Made by a program: the position numbers and the translations under genes. From Parvibaculum sp040216885 (GTDB lineage: Bacteria > Pseudomonadota > Alphaproteobacteria > Parvibaculales > Parvibaculaceae): a DNA stretch of 64,000 nt. The notes beneath the pieces are model-generated. The model was not told the DNA's origin, searched no databases, and saw only the letters and a program-made list of their open reading frames with translations. How positions within the stretch are numbered: position 1 is the first letter of the stretch; each line of letters begins with the position of its first letter. Of this stretch, positions 18,179 to 27,200 are shown one piece after another. Location: NCBI GenBank assembly GCA_040216885.1, contig JAVJOG010000003.1, positions 7,335 to 71,334 on the forward strand, in the 5' to 3' direction.

Positions 18179-19465
18179 ATGATTTCATCGCCGCACGATG
18201 ATAGCGTGCGGCCCGTGAACACAAACGCAAAAATCAAATCGGCACAACCCGGCGCGGCGCCCGTCGTGGCAGTTATCGGCGGTGGGCCGGCGGGCATCGC
18301 CGCGGCCGAACAACTGGCGGGCATCGCGGCGGTACATGTCTTCGATGCGATGCCTTCACTCGGCCGCAAATTCCTGCTGGCCGGCAAGAGCGGCCTCAAC
18401 ATCACCCATGGTGAGGATTTCGAAACTTTCCTGACGCGCTTCGGCGACGCCCGCGCGACACTCGAACCGGCGCTGCGCCGGTTCACGCCCGACGACATAA
18501 AGCAATGGGCCGCCGGGCTCGGCATCGAAACCTTCACCGGGAGTTCGGGTCGCGTTTTCCCGACAGCGATGAAAGCCTCGCCGCTGCTGCGCGCCTGGCT
18601 GAAAAGATTGAACGACGCGGGCGTGACGTTTCATCGGCGTCACAAATGGAACGGATGGACCGCGGAAGGCGAATTGAAGTTCGAGACGCCGGACGGCGAA
18701 CGGATTTTTCATGCCGATGCAGTGGTGCTGGCATTGGGCGGCGCAAGCTGGCCACGCCTCGGCAGCGACGCGAGCTGGGTGCCGCGCCTTGCCGCGAAAG
18801 GAATCGGGATTGCCGCATTGCGGCCGGCGAATTGCGGATTCGAGGTTTTCTGGAGCGATCATATGAAGCAACGCTTCGCCGGCGCGCCGGTGAAGTCGGT
18901 TGAACTTTCCTTCGGCGGAACATCGGTACGCGGCGATTTCGTGGTGACGAAATACGGTGTCGAGGGCAGCGCGATCTATGCCCTATCGGCGGCGCTGCGC
19001 GAGGCGATCATACGCGACGGCGAGGCGGTGCTGAGGCTCGATCTCGTGGCCGGCCGCGACATCGAACGCCTGACGCGCGACATCGCCCGCCGGCGCGACG
19101 GGGAATCTCTCGCCAATCATCTGCGCAAGAACGCGGGCGTCAAGGGCGTCAAGACGGCGCTGCTGCGCGAATGCCTCGACAGATTTGCCATTGCCGATCC
19201 GGCGCGCTTCGCCAACACCCTCAAGACATTGCCGTTGAAACTCCTCCGTCCACGGCCGATAGCGGAAGCGATCAGCAGCGCCGGTGGCGTCGAACTCGAG
19301 GAACTCGATGAGAACTTCATGCTGCGGAAACTGCCGGGCGTCTTTTGCGCGGGCGAAATGCTCGACTGGGAAGCGCCGACCGGCGGCTATCTGATCACCG
19401 CCTGCCTTGCCACGGGCCGCGCCGCGGGCGACGGCGCGAGGACATGGCTGGCCGAAAAGCGCTGA
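18179..19465 (+). CDS. TIGR03862-type NAD(P)/FAD-dependent oxidoreductase
   Basis: The 428-residue flavoprotein of the HI0933/BaiN-like group has an N-terminal FAD motif VIGGGPAGIAAAEQL (about residues 32-46), the family motif GRKFLLAGKSGLNITH, and a C-terminal FCAGEMLDWEAPTGGYL segment. The physiological substrate is unknown. The start is uncertain. ATG at 18179 is only 16 bp from the divergent DUF188 start, and GTG at 18215 would leave room for a promoter and still keep the whole FAD domain. A PHO-box-like repeat begins at the base after its stop codon. Confidence 0.83.
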   Translation: MISSPHDDSVRPVNTNAKIKSAQPGAAPVVAVIGGGPAGIAAAEQLAGIAAVHVFDAMPSLGRKFLLAGKSGLNITHGEDFETFLTRFGDARATLEPALRRFTPDDIKQWAAGLGIETFTGSSGRVFPTAMKASPLLRAWLKRLNDAGVTFHRRHKWNGWTAEGELKFETPDGERIFHADAVVLALGGASWPRLGSDASWVPRLAAKGIGIAALRPANCGFEVFWSDHMKQRFAGAPVKSVELSFGGTSVRGDFVVTKYGVEGSAIYALSAALREAIIRDGEAVLRLDLVAGRDIERLTRDIARRRDGESLANHLRKNAGVKGVKTALLRECLDRFAIADPARFANTLKTLPLKLLRPRPIAEAISSAGGVELEELDENFMLRKLPGVFCAGEMLDWEAPTGGYLITACLATGRAAGDGARTWLAEKR

Positions 19466-19565
19466 CTGTCATCGAACTGTCAAAAAACTGTCACAAACGC
19501 ACTTGTCCCCGGGTTTATCCCGCACCTTGTCCCGCAAAACATCGCGACTTGTCCCCGCCCGTGAA
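19466..19565. repeat. Intergenic repeat with three 11-bp-phased CTGTCA units, copy 1
   Basis: Heptamers CTGTCAT (19466-19472), CTGTCAA (19477-19483) and CTGTCAC (19488-19494) recur every 11 bp. This is the spacing and sequence of PhoB (PHO) boxes. A tail at 19545-19561 reads CGACTTGTCCCCGCCCG. A second copy lies at 56873-56960: about 36 of the first 39 bases agree, and the tail differs by one base with a roughly 12-bp length difference between head and tail. Both copies lie between convergent gene ends. Confidence 0.7.
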
Positions 19566-19607
19566 AGCCGTGGCAAGATTCGAGCATTTTTTGTTTGGCG
19601 GCGCGCG

Positions 19608-20387
19608 TCAGGCGTTCTTGACCAGCATCCCGCCATCGACCGGAATGGCGACGCCGTTGAGATAGGACGACGCCGGCAGGACGACGCTGAGCGTCACATG
19701 CGCGACCTCTTCGGGGTCGCCATAGCGCCTGAGCGGCACGCGGCGCTTGGCGAAGATTTCCTTGTGCTCGTCGGGAATGTCGGCGGTGATGCCGGTGCGG
19801 ATCGGGCCGGGGCAGATGCAGTTGCAGGTGACGCCCTCGCGGCCGAGCTCGACGGCAAGCGCCCGCGTGAGGCCGATGACACCATGCTTGGCCGCCACAT
19901 AGGTCGAGTTGCCGGGCGTCGCGCCGAAACCTTCCGTGGACGCCACATTGACGATGCGCCCCTCGCCGGATTTTTTCAGCGACGGCAGCGCCGCGCGCAC
20001 GAAACGCATATGCGCGGTCAGCATCACGTCGAGGGCGCGCGCCCAGCTTTCCTCGTAGCCCTCCTCGGCGATGCCGCAAAAAGTCGAGAGCCCGGCATTG
20101 TTGACGAGAATGTCGAGCCCGCCGAAACGCGCCTCGACTTCCTTCACGACACGGACGATGCCGGCCGCGTCCGCGACATCGAGCGCCCAGCCATGCGCCT
20201 CGCCGCCCTCGGCCTTGATTTCGGCAACCACCGCATCGATGCGCTCCTGCCGGAGATCGAGCACCGCGACCTTCGCACCCTCGCCCGCAAAGACATGCGC
20301 GGTCGCCCGCCCCATGCCGCTCGCCGCGCCGGTGACCAGCGCCACCTTGCCTTTGATCGAGCGGCTGAGCTTCCGGATCGGTTCCAT
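19608..20387 (-). CDS. Short-chain dehydrogenase/reductase (SDR)
   Basis: The 259-residue classical SDR has the cofactor motif TGAASGMG at residues 19-26, a DL after the second strand (AVLDL, suggesting NAD preference), NNAG, the catalytic Ser and the YVAAK Tyr-Lys pair (the usual YxxxK), and the GGM ending typical of 3-oxoacyl or hydroxybutyrate dehydrogenase relatives. The exact substrate cannot be assigned. ATG at 20387 is a normal start. Its 3' end faces the repeat at 19466-19565, and dodecin lies 76 bp upstream on the same strand. Confidence 0.85.
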   Translation of the reverse strand: MEPIRKLSRSIKGKVALVTGAASGMGRATAHVFAGEGAKVAVLDLRQERIDAVVAEIKAEGGEAHGWALDVADAAGIVRVVKEVEARFGGLDILVNNAGLSTFCGIAEEGYEESWARALDVMLTAHMRFVRAALPSLKKSGEGRIVNVASTEGFGATPGNSTYVAAKHGVIGLTRALAVELGREGVTCNCICPGPIRTGITADIPDEHKEIFAKRRVPLRRYGDPEEVAHVTLSVVLPASSYLNGVAIPVDGGMLVKNA

Positions 20388-20463
20388 GGATTGCGTCTCC
20401 CCGTTTTGATTTCGTTGGCAGGGAGACTAGCAAAGGAAGCCCTCTGGAAGCGAGCGCGCCCGC

Positions 20464-20670
20464 TTACTCCAGCGTGAAGGCGATCTTCAGCTTGACCTGG
20501 TAGTGGCCGACCTTGCCGTTCTCGATATGGCCGCGCGTTTCGACGACTTCGAACCAGCGCAGCTCACGCAGGTTTTTGGATGCCTTTTCGACGGCGCTCG
20601 AAATCGCGTCCTCGATGCTTTTTGGCGAGGAGCCGACGATTTCGACGACCTTGTAGACATGCTCGGGCAT
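20464..20670 (-). CDS. Dodecin family flavin-binding protein
   Basis: The 68-residue protein has the dodecin features: HVYKVVEIVGSS at the start, a helix SIEDAISSAVEKA, and LRWFEVVETRGHI, including the conserved Trp that stacks against flavin. Dodecins form hollow 12-mers that store riboflavin or FMN. The ATG at 20670 gives the family length exactly. It is divergent from nfeD, sharing a 164-bp intergenic region. Confidence 0.93.
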   Translation of the reverse strand: MPEHVYKVVEIVGSSPKSIEDAISSAVEKASKNLRELRWFEVVETRGHIENGKVGHYQVKLKIAFTLE

Positions 20671-20834
20671 AAGACATTCCTCCGTTTGCGTGTCATTTCG
20701 CTCCGGGAGGAAAATGGAACGATTGCGCGGCGCGGCAAGGGAGAGGGCGCGACATAAAAGCTGCCGCAAAAGCATGGCTTTGACCGCTCCGGTTTGGCAG
20801 ACTGTCCGGGACGAGAAGAAGGAGGACGCCCCCC

Positions 20835-22316
20835 GTGACCCTTCGCCGCCAAACGACCCTGCGACTGCGCCAGACGATCTACGCCATATTGGCGGTTTCG
20901 GGCGCCGCCCTGTTCGGCGCCGCCGGCACGGCGCAGGAAACCCAACCCCGGGAAACACCCGCCCCGGAAGCGCCCGCCGAAACGGTGAAGGCGCCGCCGC
21001 TGGCCATGCTGACGGTGATCGATGGCGCCATCGGCCCGGCGACGGCAAAGCAGGTGGCGGATGCGGTGGAGGCGGCCGAGGACGCCCGTGCCGATGTGCT
21101 GATCCTGAAGATCGACACGCCGGGCGGGCTCGTGACCTCGACGCGCGAAATCATTTCCTCGATCCTGGAATCGCAGGTGCCGGTGGCGGGTTATGTGGCG
21201 CCCGCCGGCGGACACGCGGCCAGCGCCGGCACCTACATCATCTATGCGACCGCGATCGCCGCGATGGCGCCCGGCACCAATATCGGCGCGGCAACGCCGG
21301 TGACGATCGGCGGCGGCATGCCGGGCCTGCCCTCCCCCGAAGACGCGGCGCCCCAAAAGGACAGCGGCGAGGACGGCGCGGAAGACGAGGCGCCGGCGCG
21401 CAGCTCCCAACCCTCCAACGAGGACGCGATGGCCGCCAAGGCGACCAACGACGCGGTGGCGCATATCAGGAGCCTTGCCGAACTGCATGGCCGCAACGCC
21501 GACTGGGCCGAGAAGGCAGTGCGCGAGGGTGCAAGTCTCTCGGCGCAGCAGGCGGTGGAGGAAGGCGTCGTCGAATTCGTCGCCGCCGACATGGGCGAAT
21601 TGCTGCGCCTGATGCACGGGCGCGAGGTCGCGACATCGATGGGGAGCCGCGTGCTCGACACCGAAGGCGCCCGCATTGTCGAGATCGAACCGGGCGCGAT
21701 GACCAAGCTGCTGGCGATCCTCAGCAATCCGAACGTCGCCTTCATCCTGATGCTGATCGGCATCTATGGACTGATTTTCGAGTTCTCGAACCCCGGCACG
21801 ATCGGACCCGGCGTCATCGGCGCGATCTGCCTGCTGCTCGGGCTCTATGCGCTGAACCAGTTGCCGCTCGACTATGCGGGCCTCGCGCTGATCCTGCTCG
21901 GCCTCGCGCTGATGATCACCGAGGCTTTCACGCCGACATTCGGCGTGGTCGGTCTCGGCGGCGTCGTTGCCTTCGTGCTGGGCGGCGCCATGCTGATCGA
22001 CAGCGACCAGCCGGAATTTCAATTGTCGTGGAGCGTGATCGCGGGTACGGCCGTGGTGAGCGTGCTGACGCTGGCGGCGCTGCTCGGCTATGCCTGGCGC
22101 GCGCAAACGAGACCGGTGGCAACCGGCAGCGAGGAACTGGCCGGCAAGGAAGCCGAAGTCGTCGACTGGGCGAACGGCGAAGGCCATGTCTGGGTGCACA
22201 GCGAACGCTGGCGCGCCCGCGGGCCGCACCGGCTCGCGCCCGGCGACAAGGTCAGGATCGAGAAGCTGGACGGCTTGACGCTGGTGCTGAGCGGCGCCCC
22301 GGCCGTGCATGAGTGA
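20835..22316 (+). CDS. NfeD family membrane-bound serine protease
   Basis: The 493-residue protein has a signal or anchor segment at the N-terminus, then a ClpP-class protease domain with the catalytic Ser in HAASAGTYI and the Lys in AAKATND, followed by about four to five membrane helices (about residues 290-425) and a C-terminal OB-fold NfeD domain. An acidic, Pro-rich insert of about 35 residues separates the Ser and Lys segments. NfeD proteases cleave the C-terminus of partner stomatins. The slipin gene follows 142 bp later, the usual pairing. Confidence 0.9.
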   Translation: MTLRRQTTLRLRQTIYAILAVSGAALFGAAGTAQETQPRETPAPEAPAETVKAPPLAMLTVIDGAIGPATAKQVADAVEAAEDARADVLILKIDTPGGLVTSTREIISSILESQVPVAGYVAPAGGHAASAGTYIIYATAIAAMAPGTNIGAATPVTIGGGMPGLPSPEDAAPQKDSGEDGAEDEAPARSSQPSNEDAMAAKATNDAVAHIRSLAELHGRNADWAEKAVREGASLSAQQAVEEGVVEFVAADMGELLRLMHGREVATSMGSRVLDTEGARIVEIEPGAMTKLLAILSNPNVAFILMLIGIYGLIFEFSNPGTIGPGVIGAICLLLGLYALNQLPLDYAGLALILLGLALMITEAFTPTFGVVGLGGVVAFVLGGAMLIDSDQPEFQLSWSVIAGTAVVSVLTLAALLGYAWRAQTRPVATGSEELAGKEAEVVDWANGEGHVWVHSERWRARGPHRLAPGDKVRIEKLDGLTLVLSGAPAVHE

Positions 22317-22398
22317 GGGAGCGGCGGAAGGAAGCGGGATGTTTCGACCTTTGCCAACAACTCAAAGCCGGGGTGACGCTTTTATTTTCGGCAGGCAC

Positions 22399-22418
22399 CC
22401 GTTTCACGGTTGAAACGG
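22399..22418. repeat. Short inverted repeat upstream of slipin
   Basis: CCGTTTCA and TGAAACGG form a perfect 8-bp inverted repeat around a 4-base centre, 40 bp before the slipin ATG. It could be an operator or a 5' UTR hairpin. No regulator is indicated nearby. Confidence 0.4.
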
Positions 22419-22458
22419 AACGAACGCACAATCCTGCCAAACAGAACGGAGAGGCCTG

Positions 22459-23208
22459 ATGGGAAATCTCGCATTCTATGTCTTCATCGCGGTGCTGGTC
22501 GTCGGCTTCCTGAGCTCGGCGATCCGGATTTTGCGCGAATATGAACGCGGTGTCGTCTTCACGCTCGGACGCTTTACCCGTGTGACCGGGCCCGGCTTCA
22601 TCATCATCATCCCTGTCATCCAGCAAATGGTGCGGACCGACCTGCGCACCTTTGTCGAGGACGTGCCGACGCAGGACGTGATTTCGCGCGACAACGTGTC
22701 GGTGCGCGTCAACGCGGTGATCTATTACCGGATCGTCGAGCCGCAAAACGCCATCCTCAATGTCGAGAACTACATGGAGGCGACGAGCCAGCTTGCCCAG
22801 ACGACGCTGCGCTCGGTGCTGGGCAAGCACGAACTCGACGAAATGCTGGCCGAGCGCGACAAGCTGAACGCCGACATCCAGGAAATTCTCGACAAGCAGA
22901 CCGACGCCTGGGGCATCAAGGTCGCCAATGTCGAGATCAAGCATGTCGATATCGACGAGAGCATGATCCGCGCCATCGCCAAACAGGCCGAAGCCGAGCG
23001 CCTGCGGCGCGCCAAGATCATCAATGCCGAGGGCGAGCAGCAGGCGGCGGAGAAACTGGTGGAAGCCGGCAGGATTCTCGCCGGCGACCCCCGCGCGATG
23101 CAGCTTCGTTATTTTTCGGCGCTTCAGGACATATCGAGCGAAAAGACCAACACCATCGTCTTCCCGCTGCCGATGGACCTGATGGACGCAATCCGCCGCC
23201 GGGATTGA
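22459..23208 (+). CDS. Slipin (SPFH/stomatin family) membrane protein
   Basis: The 249-residue protein has one N-terminal membrane helix (about residues 4-22), then a complete SPFH domain (YERGVVFTLGRF, DVISRDNVSVRVNAVIYY) and a coiled helix rich in Ala, Glu and Arg (KQAEAERLRRAKIINAEGE). Slipins oligomerise at the membrane and partner with NfeD-type proteases. The C-terminal region near residue 235, FPLPMDL, resembles the hydrophobic site that such proteases cut in archaeal stomatin (inference). ATG at 22459 follows a GGAGAG site. Confidence 0.92.
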   Translation: MGNLAFYVFIAVLVVGFLSSAIRILREYERGVVFTLGRFTRVTGPGFIIIIPVIQQMVRTDLRTFVEDVPTQDVISRDNVSVRVNAVIYYRIVEPQNAILNVENYMEATSQLAQTTLRSVLGKHELDEMLAERDKLNADIQEILDKQTDAWGIKVANVEIKHVDIDESMIRAIAKQAEAERLRRAKIINAEGEQQAAEKLVEAGRILAGDPRAMQLRYFSALQDISSEKTNTIVFPLPMDLMDAIRRRD

Positions 23209-23238
23209 TCCGGCGCCGAACGCCGTCACGACGGCAGG

Positions 23239-23262
23239 AACCCGCGCCACGAAGCGCGGGTT
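23239..23262 (+). terminator. Probable intrinsic terminator after slipin
   Basis: A 9-bp perfect GC-rich stem (23239-23247 with 23254-23262) with a 6-base loop is followed by TCTCGT. The T-run is poor, so termination strength is uncertain. It sits 30 bp after the slipin stop codon. Confidence 0.5.
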
Positions 23263-23409
23263 TCTCGTGTCGCGCGAAAGGTCCATTCAGGACCGATCCC
23301 TGCTCCCCTTGCGCAGGCCTTGCCCGAATAATGCAACCCGGCACAACGCGCGATATTTCGAGTCGCGGCCCGCGCCTCAGGGCGCGTCAACCGGGGAACG
23401 GGCAAACTC

Positions 23410-23925
23410 ATGAGCAATATCCGATATGTTTCCGGCTGGCAGCAGCACGATCCGAAGATCGAGGCCGATGTCATTGCGGTCTGGCGCGAACAGGGCGTCC
23501 TGCCGCCGGGCACCGCGCCCGAGGAGCGCGCGAAGCAGATCTGCGCGGTCGGCTATGACGGCAGGAAGGTCTGCGGCATCTCGACCGTCGAGATCGCGCC
23601 CTACGCGCCGCTGCGCAACAAGCGCTTCGGCTTTCTGCGCGTCTTCACCCTGCCCGATTACAGCCAGCAGACGGTGGCGATCGGCCTTGCGACCGAATGC
23701 CGGGAAATCCTGCGCGCCTGGTCGATCGCCAATCCGGCCGAGCGGCTCGCCGGCATGGCGGCCGTCTACCAATCGCCGAAACTCGGTCACTACCCGATCG
23801 GCGAGAGCGGCCTGACGCTGATCGGCTATACGCGCGAGGGCTATCAGATGCGCGTGATCTGGTTCAACCACCTGCGGCTCGACGAACGGGCGGCAGCCAC
23901 AACAAGCGGAGCAAACGTCGCATGA
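23410..23925 (+). CDS. Hypothetical protein
   Basis: The 171-residue soluble protein has no signal peptide or membrane helix. I do not recognise the family. It has a mixed alpha/beta look with a stretch VIAVWREQG near the N-terminus and a repeated pattern of Tyr/Gly residues toward the end (GHYPIGESGLTLIGYTREGY). A distant GNAT-type fold is conceivable, because a predicted CoA-loop-like RFGFLRVFTLPDY region sits mid-protein, but no acetyltransferase motif is clear. The downstream small membrane-anchored gene overlaps its stop codon (ATGA), so the two are translationally coupled and probably work together. Confidence 0.75.
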   Translation: MSNIRYVSGWQQHDPKIEADVIAVWREQGVLPPGTAPEERAKQICAVGYDGRKVCGISTVEIAPYAPLRNKRFGFLRVFTLPDYSQQTVAIGLATECREILRAWSIANPAERLAGMAAVYQSPKLGHYPIGESGLTLIGYTREGYQMRVIWFNHLRLDERAAATTSGANVA

Positions 23926-24188
23926 CCATCGCCTCTCCCGGCACTTCTCAACCGGCCCATCTTTCCTATGCGGTGATCGCCGCCGGCACCGTTATCGCCA
24001 TCGCGCTGGTCGTGACGGCACTGCTGGGCCCGAACGGCAACCCCCGCCTGATGCCCAACCCGCAAGGCGGCATCTGGGTGCAGAAGGGCAACACGCTCTT
24101 CCTCTGCCGCGCCGCGACCGGCGGCGCCGCGCCTTGCGTCAACCTGATCGATGGCAGCACCGTTTCCTTCGCCGACATCGCCCGCTAG
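23922..24188 (+). CDS. Small membrane-anchored hypothetical protein
   Basis: The 88-residue protein has one N-terminal hydrophobic helix (about residues 15-38) followed by a short extracytoplasmic part. That part contains two Cys residues (FLCRAATGGAAPCVNL) which could form a disulfide. It was identified from an ATG overlapping the stop codon of the preceding gene and from an open frame ending before a strong terminator. No family is recognised. Coupling to the upstream gene suggests a shared role. Confidence 0.7.
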   Translation: MTIASPGTSQPAHLSYAVIAAGTVIAIALVVTALLGPNGNPRLMPNPQGGIWVQKGNTLFLCRAATGGAAPCVNLIDGSTVSFADIAR

Positions 24189-24210
24189 ATTTCTCCACCG
24201 ACCCAAACGG

Positions 24211-24240
24211 AAATGGCGCCCCTTGCGGGGCGCCATTTTT
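24211..24240 (+). terminator. Strong intrinsic terminator
   Basis: A 12-bp perfect stem (24211-24222 with 24227-24238), loop TTGC, ends in a run of five T. It terminates the two small genes to the left. The minus-strand reading has only three T after the stem, so it may act more weakly for the autotransporter gene that ends at 24275. Confidence 0.85.
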
Positions 24241-24274
24241 GTTGCGAGGGCTGCGGGAGGAGCGCAGCCGGCGC

Positions 24275-27200
24275 TCAGAAGCCGAAGCGGACCGAGGCGG
24301 CGAGGCTCTGCTCGTCGTAGTCGCTCTGGAATTCGCCATCATAGGTGACGCGAAGGCTGAACCGGTCGGAGGCCTCCCAGGTCAGCCCGCCGCCGATGCC
24401 GAAGGAGAGATCGTCGCGCGGCGTCTGCTGCGTGACGAAGGCACCGCCGCCGACAATCGCACCCGTGATCGCCTCGTCGGGATCGGCAAGCTCGTTGAGG
24501 AGCTTGACGCCGAATTCGGGGATCAGCTTGCCGCCGCCGTCGAGCACCGTGGTGTGGCGCAGATTGACGCCGGCAACACCCCTGACCGACTCGACCGTGC
24601 GGGCATTGACCGCGATCGGCAACGGCCCCGTTTCGGTATAGGCGTCGATGTCGACCCGGTTGTAGCGCAGGCCAACATTGGGTGTGATGTCCCAGGCGCC
24701 GTCCGTGAACATGCGGCCGACCTCGCCGCGGGCGACGAACTGCGAACCGTCGAAGCTCGCGACATTGACCCCGCCGAGCGAATTGCGGCGGCTGTCGTAG
24801 TCGTTGATGCCGTAGCCGAGCGTGCCATTGGCATACCAGGCGCCGGGACGGTAGCTGACATAGCCGGTGACGCCGTGGCTCGTGATGTCGACGCTCGAAT
24901 TGGCGCCGGCGCCGTTTTCCTCGACCTCGCTGTCCATGTAGAAGTAGCCGAAGCCGGCGCGGATGCCGGGCGCGACCTCGCCGTCGACGCCGACGGTGCC
25001 GCCCCAGGTGTCGGCGTCGAAGCCGTTGACGGCGCCGGGCGTGTATTTGGCCGTCAGGTAGCCCATGCGGCCCCAGAGCGCCCAGTTGCCGCTGCCGCCC
25101 AGTATCTCCTCGCCGGCCGCGACGCCGGTTTCCCCGCCTTGCGCGACCGTGAAGCCGCCGCCGGAGAGCCGGTCCATGATCATGTCGAAGACGAGATCCG
25201 TCGTCGTGATCGTGGCGCTGCCCGTGGCATTGCTTTCATCGGGCAACGTGTCCTGGATGACCTTCAGAAGCGCGGCAAGCTGCTCCTCCTCGGTCTCGAA
25301 CTGCAGCAGGTACTGGACCAGCGGATTGTCGAGCGGCTGCGACTGGATATAGACGTCGAGCGCGCGCGCCATGCTGAGTTTGTTCCGCGTCGAGCCTGTC
25401 GCCTCCGTTTCGACGTCGAAGGCCGTGTCCTCGACCTCGATGCGGAGGAAGAGGTCGTCGGCGGCGCCTTCGGTGACGATTTCGTCGTTCATCACCTTCA
25501 GGAACTTGAAGAGGATGAGATTGTCGGTGACGGACGCGCCGTCGTCGGTGACGCCGTTCTCGGTACCCGCCGAGGCGACCAGCACATCCTCGCCGACGGT
25601 CTGCGTGAAGCCGGCCCCCGCATTGACATGGATGGTCGCGCCGGCATCGAAGTGGACGGTGTCGCCGGAGACGACGCCGCCGCCGGCCGAAGTGAGGCCG
25701 GTCTCGAAGGTGCTGCCCTCATTGAAGGCGACGGCGCCCGAGAAGCCGAAGGTGCCTCCGGCCGCAACCCTGAGACGTCCGTCGATTTCGGCCGCATCCG
25801 CGATCGCATAGGCGCCTTCCGCGGTGGTGGCGAGAATGCCGTCTTCGCCGACCAGGATCGAGCCTTCGTCGCGCGTATGGATGTTGACGCCGTCGAAGAC
25901 CGTCGTGCCGCCGTAGAAGCCGACGAAGTGGGCATTCGAGATCGCATAGCCCTCGACGCCGTCGGCGAAGGTGACGGTGTCGTCCTGCTCGAAATAGACG
26001 TGCAGGTCGCCCTCGTATCCGCTGCCGCCATGGATACCCTTGGCGATCGAGACGCCGGTGCCGGAGACCGTCACCGTATCCTCGCCCTCGCCGGTGTATA
26101 TCGCGCCGCCGACCGTGCCGCCATCGACGATGATCGTGTCGTCGCTCTCGCCGAAGGAGGTGTCGATGTCGCCCGACACGCTGCCGGTGTTGAGGATATA
26201 GGTCGAGCCGAAATCCTCGTAGTCGTAGGCACTGACATGGATGCTCCCCGTCACCGTGCCATGGTTGAGGATCGAGGCGTATTTGGTGTCGAAGACGTCG
26301 ATCGCGACGCCGTCGCCGGACGAAATGACGCCGTCCTCGGTGTTGGTGATGTAGACCGTCGGTCCCGACGCCTGGACGGCGTCGGCGCCTTCGCCGGTCG
26401 CCTCGATGGTGCCGGAGTTGTAGATCGTCGTCGTCGCGATATTGGTCGATTCGGCAACGACCGCATGCGCCTCGTCGCCCGAGGTCGAGATGGTACCCGA
26501 ATTGTCGAGCGAAACCGTGCTGCCCTGAAGCTGGACACCTCTGGTCCCGTCGGCCGTCGTTTCGATGCTGCCGCGGTTGACGACCGTGGCCTCTTCGAAG
26601 GCAAGCAGGCGCACGCCCGCCGCTTTCTCGTTTTCAACCAGAACCGTCGCGTCCTCGTCGTTGAGGAAGTAGGCGCTTTCCGCTTCTTCGATGTCGACGC
26701 GGCCGACGATGGAGCCGTAATTGTAGACCGCGACATCCCCGGACACGTCGATTTCGATGGCGGATTCGGCGCCCGAGATCGTGCCGGAGTTGTAGACACG
26801 AACGATGTCGGACTCGTCGATTCCGATACCGTCATTGTCGTCGGAAAGGATCTGGCCATCCACGGTGTTCGTGACCGTGACGGCATGACCGAAGGCCCGG
26901 ATCGCATCCGACGCCTCGCCCGCGCCATGGATCAGACCGGAATTGACGATTTCGACTTCGCCATATTCGCCCCCCGCGTAGGCGAGGATGCCATCCGCTT
27001 CGTAGCCGGTGGTGACGATAGAGCCGCTGTTGGTCACGGTCGCATCGCCGCCTGCATCGATGTGAATGCCGTAAGCATAGTCGCCGGACGTGTCGATAGA
27101 ACCGGCGTTCTCGACGTCGGCGTCGTCGTCCGCCTCCGCCCGGATACCGACGGCATCCTCGCCATAGGTCGCGATTTCGCCGCTGTTATAGGCATGGACG

